Source: G963701675 sp963701675
GTDB lineage: Bacteria; Planctomycetota; Planctomycetia; Gemmatales; Gemmataceae
Direction of reading: 5' to 3'
NCBI GenBank assembly: GCA_963701675.1
Contig: OY969623.1
Coordinates: forward strand, 3,038,001 to 3,102,000
DNA: 64,000 nucleotides
Below the pieces are notes generated by a model. That model was not told the DNA's origin. It saw nothing but the letters and a program-made list of their open reading frames with translations, and did not search any database. This document shows positions 45,367 to 54,098 of this stretch, piece after piece (the first letter of the stretch is position 1; each line of letters opens with the position of its first letter). A program made the position numbers and the translations under genes.

Positions 45367-48255
45367 CTAAGGCATCTTGACCGAATAGTGGCACAGCAGC
45401 AAGATGTCTTCAAGTCGGTCTAGGCTGGCGGACACGTCGGGCTTGAGCACCTGAATTGTCCAGTCAGCCTCCTTCTTGGTTTCCCCCAGGTTCTTCACCT
45501 CGACGTTCGTGTCTGCGACCTTGTGTACCAGCAAACCTACGGCTGCAGCCTGCTCTAGCGGGAGCGGCTCATCGGACCCGGGCCCGGTCAGCGTCACTTT
45601 CAACTCAGGGGAGGCGGGCAGATTTTTCGTGCGGTCCTTAGGAATGCCGAAGCTCTCAATGCCGTTCACAGTGATCGTTCCGCCTTGGAACACGAACGGG
45701 AAGCGGTGCTTGGCCAACGAGAAGGCTTGTCTGTGGTCGCCGATGCTGTCTGCGACACTCATCAGTCGATGCCATTCGGTGGGGAATTCATGACGCAGGC
45801 TGAACAGGCGAGTCTGTGGCTTGCCTTCCTCAGCCTCTAGCAGTTGTTTCAGGCTGGCGACCGCTGCATCGCGCAAGGGAACACCTCCCTCGCGCGCCAT
45901 GTACTTGATGTGCAGCACGACGTCGGAGATGGTGTCGTAGTCGAATTGACGAAAGTCTCTGGGTAACTCGATGCGCCAACGCGATATCACGCCGGCCCCT
46001 TCGAACGGCAGGTAACGTTCGTCGCGGAAGTTTAGCTCGAACATGCCGCTGTCGTTTTGCCCGCTGCTGGTAGCAATCGCCTGCATGCGCGTCCAACTCG
46101 ACAGAAAGCGATCATCCTCCTCGCCGTCGCGTTCAGGGTAGCCATCGCCCGGCGTGCTCTTGACCCTCGTCTTGTCGCGCAGCAGGGTCAGGGTGCAATT
46201 GACGCCGGTATAAGGCCCAACGACCGCAGGGATTGTCAGGCTGACGCTTTTGATACGCCGCATGTAGTGACCCGGAAAATCGATGTCAAAGAGCGCCTCG
46301 GGCAACTCGATTTCGCACTGGCCCCGCTCCTTGAGGCGAATCAGCGCCAATGGATCGTTCTGCACCAGTGAGTAATGCTTGGTCAGTTCGTACTCGCGGC
46401 GATTCCCCTCCAGATAGGCGTGCTCCATCTGCTTGAGTTGCAAGTAGAGCCGCTCGCCGGATAGCAGTCCCTTGCGCATGCTATCCCAGGCGCCAAACTG
46501 GACGAAGTTCGATTTGACGAGCCCAAGCTCGAAGCGGCAGGAGCGTTCGGCCTTCTTGGCCCAGTCGTAGGCCATCTGGTAGCACTGGAAAAACACTGTC
46601 GAGATACCGCCCACCATCCAGCCATACAGCTCTTCACCCGTGTATTTGTTTCGCAGGAATTCCTGGATCTCCAGGGACTGCTCGATCTGGCGAGTCGTGT
46701 TGTCCAGTTCCTGTTCGGCGATGGCAACCCGGATGCCTGCGGCTGTGATCTGCTTGTCGATCTGGGCCAGTTCTTTGGCCGCCAAGTCTTCTTGCAGCTT
46801 CCAGTCGTCGGCCCGCCGCTTCCAACCACCGAGAATAGAAGATCGCGTTCCCTGGTAGTTATGGTCTGAACTTTCAAAGCTTTTAGATCTGGCAAATGCA
46901 TTCGCCGCAGCCCCGATATTGGAACCTCCGTACGAAGTGCCAACCGAGCCTCCTGTAATGTCCTTTCCTATGCCTTTATTTGCCGAAATGTCTGGGAAGT
47001 AAAGATGCCAATGTTGCGCAACTATTTCCCAGGATGCTGTCTCGCGTTGCAAGTCATTTGCGAGAGCAAGTCTGTTCAATTGTTCCGTTTCCTCTTGGAT
47101 CCGCTGTGGTATATCTCGGTAGTACTCAAACCGTCTCTGGGTCACGGCTTTGGTCTTTTCCAATCCTTCCCGAATGGTCTGCGCCTCGGCGAACTGCTGT
47201 TGCTTGACCTGCTTGACCAGCGAGAGCAGTTCCGTCTCGTGCGACGCGCGCAAGTTAGCGAAAGTCTCGGTGTCGCGCTTCTCCAGCGCCGCCAGTAATG
47301 CGGCACCCACCGAACGTAGCTCGCCGGTCAATTCCAGTGCTTTTCCAAGCAGAGTGTTGAAGCGGTAATACGGCAACGGTGCACTCAGGTCGCTGAGCAC
47401 GCTACTCAGGTCGATCCCTTGTGCTGCAGCCTGGACCAGCAACGCCGGGTCGATGTGCGGCTCGAAGAGCGGCAACTCGCGCACCACTCCTTCGATGTTC
47501 ATGCAGTGCCGGATCTTGAACAGGCGGTCGGCGACGGTGTCCCAGTAGCCCAACAGCTTGTCGTTCTTTGGAATGCAGAAATAGAAGCTGCGGCCGATTC
47601 CCAGCAGACCGGTCATCGCGGTGGAACTCTCGCCGGTGGTGGCGCGGCTGCTAATCGGAAGATCATTCTCGAAATCCACCATCGCCAAGCCGAGTTGTTT
47701 CAGTCCGAAGCGCACCTGAGCATAGGTCTTGGATGTACTGCGTCCACGCGGTGGTAGCCGCTGCACCCGTGGGCCCAATAGGGTGCCCGCCAGCACGTAG
47801 AGCTGGGTGGCCTGGTTGATCGACTCGATGGTGTCGCGACGAAACAACTGATCGCCCCAGGCGATCAGGTTGTCGATGTACTTCATGACCACGGTCTTCT
47901 GGTAGGCAATGCGGCGCAGCCTGGCGACGCGGTGCGGCTGGAACGGGTGCGCCTGCAAGTCCTCCCACTGCGCGATCACGTCTTTGTCTCCCGCGTGGAG
48001 CGCCTTGAGCATGTCATCGAGCCTCTGGGGTTGCGTCTCACGCAACGGCAGCACATTCCAATACCGCTTGGGTACCGGATCTGCCGGCGAGCCTGCGGTC
48101 GGGTCAAAGATGAAGTGGAACCAGCGCATGGCTTCCTCGAACCGCTGGTTCTGGCTCAGCCGAGTGGCCAGGAAGAGCGGAACATGGAAGAAGATTTCCC
48201 AGTTGTAGAGGCTGTATGCGCCCGAAAGCTGAAGTCCACGTCGTGTAAGGGCCAT
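45367..48255 (-). CDS. Tc toxin A subunit, C-terminal part (pore/TcB-binding)
   Basis: Continuation of the gene at 48156-54098 after a one-base frameshift at 48225-48227. With one T restored, DVDFSF joins GAYSLYNWEIFFHVPLFLAT, the conserved start of the TcA C-terminal region. Further landmarks are RWFHFIFDPTAGSPADPVPK, the long helical stretch AKELAQIDKQITAAGIRVAI, the hydrophobic GWMVGGISTVFFQCYQMAYD and the TcB-binding beta region (YMRRIKSVSLTIPAVVGPYT, FRDERYLPFEGAGVISRWRI). In known Tc toxins this part forms the pentameric channel that injects the C-terminal toxin. As read it begins at ATG 48255, without ribosome binding site. Confidence 0.85.
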   Translation of the reverse strand: MALTRRGLQLSGAYSLYNWEIFFHVPLFLATRLSQNQRFEEAMRWFHFIFDPTAGSPADPVPKRYWNVLPLRETQPQRLDDMLKALHAGDKDVIAQWEDLQAHPFQPHRVARLRRIAYQKTVVMKYIDNLIAWGDQLFRRDTIESINQATQLYVLAGTLLGPRVQRLPPRGRSTSKTYAQVRFGLKQLGLAMVDFENDLPISSRATTGESSTAMTGLLGIGRSFYFCIPKNDKLLGYWDTVADRLFKIRHCMNIEGVVRELPLFEPHIDPALLVQAAAQGIDLSSVLSDLSAPLPYYRFNTLLGKALELTGELRSVGAALLAALEKRDTETFANLRASHETELLSLVKQVKQQQFAEAQTIREGLEKTKAVTQRRFEYYRDIPQRIQEETEQLNRLALANDLQRETASWEIVAQHWHLYFPDISANKGIGKDITGGSVGTSYGGSNIGAAANAFARSKSFESSDHNYQGTRSSILGGWKRRADDWKLQEDLAAKELAQIDKQITAAGIRVAIAEQELDNTTRQIEQSLEIQEFLRNKYTGEELYGWMVGGISTVFFQCYQMAYDWAKKAERSCRFELGLVKSNFVQFGAWDSMRKGLLSGERLYLQLKQMEHAYLEGNRREYELTKHYSLVQNDPLALIRLKERGQCEIELPEALFDIDFPGHYMRRIKSVSLTIPAVVGPYTGVNCTLTLLRDKTRVKSTPGDGYPERDGEEDDRFLSSWTRMQAIATSSGQNDSGMFELNFRDERYLPFEGAGVISRWRIELPRDFRQFDYDTISDVVLHIKYMAREGGVPLRDAAVASLKQLLEAEEGKPQTRLFSLRHEFPTEWHRLMSVADSIGDHRQAFSLAKHRFPFVFQGGTITVNGIESFGIPKDRTKNLPASPELKVTLTGPGSDEPLPLEQAAAVGLLVHKVADTNVEVKNLGETKKEADWTIQVLKPDVSASLDRLEDILLLCHYSVKMP

Positions 48256-51200
48256 GGGTGCTTCACTGTCGTCCGGTCCGGCTCATACGCGTCTTTGAAG
48301 CTCATCACCTTCTGCAGGCTATCAGACCGCTGGCTGTCAAGGCTGAGCAAGCCCGGTACGCCGTACTGGTTCAGCCGCCGCTGGAATTCGTCGGTATACG
48401 GATGGAAGAAAGTCTCGAACCTGAATTCGGCTGGAGAACGAAGTTTCAGAATCGTGGCAGCTTGGATCACGCCGTGTTGAAAGATTTGGCTATCGATGGA
48501 CAGGGCCTGGGTCTTTGAATTCTGACTCGCTGCTGTTGGCGCAGAATACGATTGCATTTCCGTTGCCGCAATGGCTGCGCGACCTGCCAGCCATGGGTCC
48601 GACTTGGTGCTCAACTGCGACAACTGAGTCTGGAGTGGCCAGCCGAGGTCTTTGCCGTTGTCGGAGGCTTTTTCCACTTTGAAATCGATGAGGTGGGGTA
48701 CAACTTCGCTGGAAACGAGACGTTCAAGGTCTGACTGCTCCGAGCTGGACGGCAGCACTAGATAGGTGCGAGGACCTTCCTGAACGAAGAAGTAGGCGTT
48801 TAGCGTATATGGGTCCGTACCGGGAGAGTAGAGGTCGATCATGTTCGTGCTTCGTGCGAAGACGGGGATCGATTCATCCGGGTGCGCAACTGGCAAGAAT
48901 CGAAGATCCTGACTACTGGCCGCCAGGAATCCCTTGTGATAAGTCTTCGACGGGATCGACTGGCTTCGTTCGACCTGACCGCGGGAGTTGAGAAACGTGA
49001 GGCTTCCGAGTCTCTGAGCGGTCGCTGCATACGAAACAGTTGTTCCTGATGGGCCTCCCCCGCTGATGTTCACGATCGGTTTTACTCCAGTCCCGCCCGC
49101 GGGCAGTCCGAAGACAATTTTAAGGTTGCCGCCGCTGGTTTCTACGTTCATACGAGCGTTCGGATTTGCTATGGCCACGGCGTCGGAAGATGGCGTCATC
49201 TGCTTCGCGATCCATTTTCCCTGTCGCTTCTCGCTCCATGCCAGCCGGAGCAGGGAATATGTGCCGTTCTTGGCATCGTTTACCTTCTCCGTGACCACCT
49301 GCCAGAAAAGGTAGAGGCGCCGGTTCCAGATCACCGGCACCACTTCGTCTGCCTCGATATCGAGCGGCACCTTCTCCCACGCCGTCCAGTAGCGATAGTT
49401 TGGATTCACCGTCACGAGCTGGCGGTAGTAGAAAACGCGCGGGGTGGCAAAGGTATGCCCGAACACATGGAGCACGATTTCCCGCTTCTCGTCGGGGGCG
49501 AAGCCGAGTTGCTCATACATGCCGCATATCTGCAACTGCGAAACCGTATCGACCTTCTGGAGGTAGTTGCTGACCGCAACCTCTGCGGTCTCGGTCGTTA
49601 CCTCATCCTGTAACAGCTCGGACTCCAGCTCCCGGAAGAAGGGACTCTTGTCGTCGCGCAACTCCGACTCGATCCAGTTTTCGGGGTAAAGGAAAACCTT
49701 GAGGTTGGCCTCCCAAACCCGATAGTTTTGCATCCACTGCCAGCGGGTGCTGTCGATCATCTTCGGCGACACGGCTGGCGCCTCCTGATTCATCCGGCAG
49801 CGCTGGACAAAGAGTTGTACCGACGAAATGGCCTGCTTGATGCGCGAGGTCTGCATGCAGGGGCTCATCTCGACATCGATCAGGAAATGTTCAAAGAGTT
49901 GACCAGCGTCGGTGCAGCCGAGCCGTGGCAGAAGGTAAGCGACCAGTGCTGTCCGCTGATTTTCGCGAAGCTGATCGGCTAGGGGACGGGCGATCTCGAG
50001 CCAGGCGTCGTTATCGTATTGGGCCTTGTGCGCACGCTTGGCCTGCTGCGCGGCGATTCGTGCGTCTTTCATATTTGGCGCATAAGCGGCCCAACCGAAA
50101 ACTTCGCCTGTCGGCGCTCCAAGTTTACCTAGGAGCCGCATGGCATCTTCCAGGTCGAGCAGCTTCGCCACGTTACTGTAATCTGCATTGCTCAGACTCA
50201 AGGCTTTCGCTCCAGCCAATGCCGCGAGCCTCTTGTCATCCCAGCCTGTGGCTTGCACCAGCGCCACCTGTGCCGATACAGAGGTTGATGCATTCAACGC
50301 ATCGACCAGGAAAGCGGGATCGTTTGTTGTCCGTGCGCGAAGCGTGGCAAAGTCATTCCAACGTGTCCAGGCAACGAAAAGGGCCTCCTTCTCTGCGGGT
50401 ACGGGTGCAGCGGCCACCGGCAGGTCGTTCAAGTCGAAAGCGTTGGGATGAGCCAACCCGCCAGCGCTTACCTTGGGTCGGGCCAGGTAAGCGATCTCGC
50501 GTGACGCGAGTGTGAATCCGTTCACCAACAACGCGGCCTTATGCAATCGGATGTATGTCTGTTCCGCAGCCTTCGAAGCGTCGCCACGCTTTGTTGAATA
50601 GAGACGATGTGACGGCACAATCTCCGCCGGGGTGGCGGGACCACTCCAGCGCAATTCGACGAGGGCTGCATCCTCGTTCTCTGCCGCGGACGCGCGATTA
50701 AAATATTCGAGTTCCAAGTCGTAGAACTTGCCCGCCTCCAGATCGTGCGCGATTGTGTATTCCGTAGGGGCAGTATCGTTCCACTGGTCGATCAGCGGTG
50801 GTAGTTTGCCGCCAATCGTGAACCGTACACCTCCGCCAGCCCGCAGGTGAAATTGGTAGGTCTGCGTCTTGTCGGCGAGAACTTTACCCGTCCAGCGGGT
50901 ACCGAACCCGCGTTTTGCATCCCAGCGGAAATCGATGGTGGAATCGACCCGACTCGCATGCGGTGGTTCGGTCAAAGTCTCGTTTGCAAAATAGTCGGCC
51001 GTCAGACCATCACCGGTGAGTGCAAGGAAATCAGCGATGGCAGGAGTTGTCGAATCCGCATCAGTCCCCAGGGGCACGACATCGTCGGTGCCTTCTAACA
51101 GTAACGCGGCGGTTGCAGGCTCCAGACTCAAGGCGTCGGCCAAGTTCTGCTTCACCAAAGCGCGGCTCAGCACGGTGCGTAAATAGGGTAATGCCCCGGC

Positions 51201-54098
51201 CAGAAATGCTTTGAATTTGCCTGCAACGAGCGCTGGATCAACTTGTCCATCGGCACCGATCGAAGTTGCCTCCAGCACCGAAATTTGCAAATCTTTCTCG
51301 ACCGACTTCCAGGCTAGCCGATTGGTCAGCGTTTGCCCGAGCAGCTTGCGGGGCTGGTCGTAGAGCGATTGCACTGCCTTTTGATACTCAACATCGATTG
51401 AGAGAGCCAAAAGGGCGGCTTTCTCGGTATCAGTCAACCAAGCCGATGCCTTCAGCAGACGGCCTTTTTTGTCGTAGCTGACTTTGCCATGGGGCATGGA
51501 CACACCCACTGGCAGTGCAGCCAAAGGCGCGGAGTAAATGGCGGTACCGGCGACGAGGCCGGCAATCTGTTCGACCACATGCGCCTCAAAGACCAGGCTT
51601 AACTTGGCACGCGCCAGCTCGCCGGTCGGGTCGTCTGCGGGGACATTTTCGATGGCAATACGAACCAGGCCTTCTCGGATCGTTGCGAGCGCTAGCTGGA
51701 TAGACTCGTCGGTTGGTGCGAAACTAGGGGGAGCGTCGGTCAGACTGTTGAACAGATAGGCAAGCGTTGCCGGCGTAAAGCCCGATTGCACCACGCGGTC
51801 GGCAAGCCGTACGAAGCCGAGCGTTCGCGCCGGATCAATATCGAGGTCATCGAATCCCAGATTGGTATCGGAAAGCTTGCTAAACGGGTTCTCGCCTGAA
51901 AGGGCTTGAAGCGCGATCAAATCTTTGACGGCCATTTTCAAAGCCCGCGCCAGCGTCACATACCGATAAAGGATGGTCGCCGTTGCCAAGGTCAAGGGCG
52001 CGTCATCGACGGCCAATGTGGGCAACGGTGGTAGCGTGCCCGGGACTGTCCATTGGGCATGTTCGCGGATCAGCGCCAGATCGGTGGCGCGGGTACGCAA
52101 CCCGGCAAGCAGCGCGGGCACATGCTTGCCAATTTTTAGAGCCGTCGACGCCAGATATTCCCCATTGACCGCCAGGAATATCGGATCGATATCGCGGACC
52201 GCTTTGTTAAGAAACAGCTTGCGGTAGAGCGCGTCGTCGCCTGCTATAGGAATGGAACCCCAGAAACATAATAGCTGTTGTGGAGACAGCTCCAGCACCT
52301 TCTGCAACTGGACAATCTGACCCAATTGCCGCAAAAACCTGGGGGTCATGTCGGGGGCTTGCAGCGCAACCATGGCGCGATCAAGATCTTGAACGGTCCA
52401 GCCGGTCTTGCGCCAGAGCCGGATGAAACGGTGCAGCCGACTTAACTCATCATCGTCAAGCAGTGTGCCGTCCAGATGTTGCAGGCGCGTAAGCGTGAGA
52501 TCGCAGGCCGAGTCGGGGGCATCCAGCACGATCATTTTTCTGATTGCATCGAAGCTTGTTCCTGCCCATGTCGCCAGCTCGGCAACCGTCATGTTGGCAG
52601 CGGCCAAGGCCGTGACGGTATTGGGCTCCGGTTGTGCGAAGTTGCGCGCGACCAGCGCGGCTAAAACGCCGAAGCTCAGCGGGATGCGATCGAAGGCCAC
52701 CAGCGCCGCACCTTGAGGCAGGGCGGGGTTGATATAGCGCGTACGCAGCAAATCGATCAGCTCCACATAGCTGATGCCGGTTTGCGCAAGCAAGGTCGGC
52801 ACATGCGTCAGTTGCTCCACCCATGAAGGAGACCGCTTCCCTGCCGCGCCCCAGGTCGCGCCACCACCGACCAAAGTGAAGGCCATACCCGATAACGTTC
52901 CTCCCGCCATGCCCACGAAATAGGCTGGCACCTCCAGCCGCACCCATACGCCCGCGGATGGTATTGGCCCCATGTATCGGCGACTCGCCGTGCCCTCGAT
53001 CCCCCAAATAAAGGACTTGCTTTCCCCCCAGTAGGCCCGATGCGACCATGTCCCGTCGAAAAACTGCAACATCACCATCTGAGGCAGATTTGCCGGATCG
53101 AGGAAAATCTCGGCGTACAGGAAATCCTCATTGCCAACCTTCAACTTGCCGGCGTCACTGACTTTGTCGAAGAAGTGTTGATGCAACCCAGCGGCAACGG
53201 CGGAAGCGTGAGCGACCGCTCCCGACGGCGGTGCAGGCGCAAACGTGGCAAACGTCCAGGTGTCGATGTTGGCTTGTTTTACTGCGCCGGGTGGCAAGCT
53301 ACCCGCAACCCAAGCGGTATCCTTCGGGTCGACCGGTGTCTCGAAGCCGTAAAAGTCGGACACTGGCGGTGCTGGAGGTACAGGTGGAGTACCAACAAAT
53401 TGCTCACCTGTCAGAATGATGAATTCGTGCTCGGTAATATACAATGCCTCGACGTCCAACGCGTTGTCTGCGGCTGCGCTTTTTTCGCGGCGGAACACGG
53501 ACATCACCTCGCGCCGGCTGGAACCCATCTGCTCCAGGGTGAGCCGTAGTGAGGTAATCGGCTGGTTGAAAGGCAGCGTGAACGGATACACCGCTTTTTC
53601 CAGTTCCTGGTATGCAAGATTGCTCGTATGCTCGGGGTTGGCAGCCAGTTCGGCTGCGGTCACGCCGGGGGAGCTTTCGTTTGGCGCAGGTATGCTTGGG
53701 ACCAAGAGCACGCCGTTATCGTTGGTTTTCAACGGCAGCGTCTGGTCGAACGCGATGTAGCTTTCCAGCACCTCGTTGACCAGGTCCACATACGGCAACG
53801 TCGTGTTGGTGTTCTCGCACGAGAGCTGGATGTGGGCGATGTCGGGGCGCCGACCCACGATTGGTTTTCCGTCCGGCCAGGTCTTCGTGCTGTTTCCAAT
53901 CAGCACGTCCAGGGGTGTGATCATCCCAGGAATATTCGGGCCGAGGAATTGCAGCAAATCGACGAGATAGGCCGCCGGGCTATATATCGAGCGACAGTGT
54001 TGGCAGTCGCATAGCTCCACCGAGCCAAACAGCGCGGCATAGTCCGGTCTGTTTTTGGCAACGACGTCGTGAATGTCGTCCTGTTTCTTGGAACTCAT
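48156..54098 (-). CDS. Tc toxin A subunit, N-terminal and central part, with PA14 domain
   Basis: ATG 54098 overlaps the stop of the upstream gene (ATGA). 1980 residues as read, about 2,910 with the C-terminal part after the frameshift. It starts with the VRP1/TcA signature: LCDCQHCRSIYSPAAYLVDL at 29-48 and RRPDIAHIQLSCENTNTTLP. An insert near residues 270-420 (AGKLKVGNEDFLYAEIFLDP, VMLQFFDGTWSHRAYW) looks like a carbohydrate-binding-type beta sandwich. A PA14 domain lies at about 1025-1166 (GLTADYFANETLTEPPHASR, FHLRAGGGVRFTIGGKLPPL), possibly for host-surface sugars. The neuraminidase-like helical shell follows (NWIESELRDDKSPFFRELES, KVPLDIEADEVVPVIWNRRL). The protein would assemble as a bell-shaped pentamer. 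Confidence 0.9.
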   Translation of the reverse strand: MSSKKQDDIHDVVAKNRPDYAALFGSVELCDCQHCRSIYSPAAYLVDLLQFLGPNIPGMITPLDVLIGNSTKTWPDGKPIVGRRPDIAHIQLSCENTNTTLPYVDLVNEVLESYIAFDQTLPLKTNDNGVLLVPSIPAPNESSPGVTAAELAANPEHTSNLAYQELEKAVYPFTLPFNQPITSLRLTLEQMGSSRREVMSVFRREKSAAADNALDVEALYITEHEFIILTGEQFVGTPPVPPAPPVSDFYGFETPVDPKDTAWVAGSLPPGAVKQANIDTWTFATFAPAPPSGAVAHASAVAAGLHQHFFDKVSDAGKLKVGNEDFLYAEIFLDPANLPQMVMLQFFDGTWSHRAYWGESKSFIWGIEGTASRRYMGPIPSAGVWVRLEVPAYFVGMAGGTLSGMAFTLVGGGATWGAAGKRSPSWVEQLTHVPTLLAQTGISYVELIDLLRTRYINPALPQGAALVAFDRIPLSFGVLAALVARNFAQPEPNTVTALAAANMTVAELATWAGTSFDAIRKMIVLDAPDSACDLTLTRLQHLDGTLLDDDELSRLHRFIRLWRKTGWTVQDLDRAMVALQAPDMTPRFLRQLGQIVQLQKVLELSPQQLLCFWGSIPIAGDDALYRKLFLNKAVRDIDPIFLAVNGEYLASTALKIGKHVPALLAGLRTRATDLALIREHAQWTVPGTLPPLPTLAVDDAPLTLATATILYRYVTLARALKMAVKDLIALQALSGENPFSKLSDTNLGFDDLDIDPARTLGFVRLADRVVQSGFTPATLAYLFNSLTDAPPSFAPTDESIQLALATIREGLVRIAIENVPADDPTGELARAKLSLVFEAHVVEQIAGLVAGTAIYSAPLAALPVGVSMPHGKVSYDKKGRLLKASAWLTDTEKAALLALSIDVEYQKAVQSLYDQPRKLLGQTLTNRLAWKSVEKDLQISVLEATSIGADGQVDPALVAGKFKAFLAGALPYLRTVLSRALVKQNLADALSLEPATAALLLEGTDDVVPLGTDADSTTPAIADFLALTGDGLTADYFANETLTEPPHASRVDSTIDFRWDAKRGFGTRWTGKVLADKTQTYQFHLRAGGGVRFTIGGKLPPLIDQWNDTAPTEYTIAHDLEAGKFYDLELEYFNRASAAENEDAALVELRWSGPATPAEIVPSHRLYSTKRGDASKAAEQTYIRLHKAALLVNGFTLASREIAYLARPKVSAGGLAHPNAFDLNDLPVAAAPVPAEKEALFVAWTRWNDFATLRARTTNDPAFLVDALNASTSVSAQVALVQATGWDDKRLAALAGAKALSLSNADYSNVAKLLDLEDAMRLLGKLGAPTGEVFGWAAYAPNMKDARIAAQQAKRAHKAQYDNDAWLEIARPLADQLRENQRTALVAYLLPRLGCTDAGQLFEHFLIDVEMSPCMQTSRIKQAISSVQLFVQRCRMNQEAPAVSPKMIDSTRWQWMQNYRVWEANLKVFLYPENWIESELRDDKSPFFRELESELLQDEVTTETAEVAVSNYLQKVDTVSQLQICGMYEQLGFAPDEKREIVLHVFGHTFATPRVFYYRQLVTVNPNYRYWTAWEKVPLDIEADEVVPVIWNRRLYLFWQVVTEKVNDAKNGTYSLLRLAWSEKRQGKWIAKQMTPSSDAVAIANPNARMNVETSGGNLKIVFGLPAGGTGVKPIVNISGGGPSGTTVSYAATAQRLGSLTFLNSRGQVERSQSIPSKTYHKGFLAASSQDLRFLPVAHPDESIPVFARSTNMIDLYSPGTDPYTLNAYFFVQEGPRTYLVLPSSSEQSDLERLVSSEVVPHLIDFKVEKASDNGKDLGWPLQTQLSQLSTKSDPWLAGRAAIAATEMQSYSAPTAASQNSKTQALSIDSQIFQHGVIQAATILKLRSPAEFRFETFFHPYTDEFQRRLNQYGVPGLLSLDSQRSDSLQKVMSFKDAYEPDRTTVKHPWPLHDVDFSFRAHTASTTGKSSSMFRSSWPLG

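Noticed and set aside
48156..48255. programmed frameshift joining the two TcA frames
   Set aside because: The site has only a three-base T-run, with no slippery heptamer or internal ribosome binding site, and similar one-base losses occur in unrelated genes of this window.
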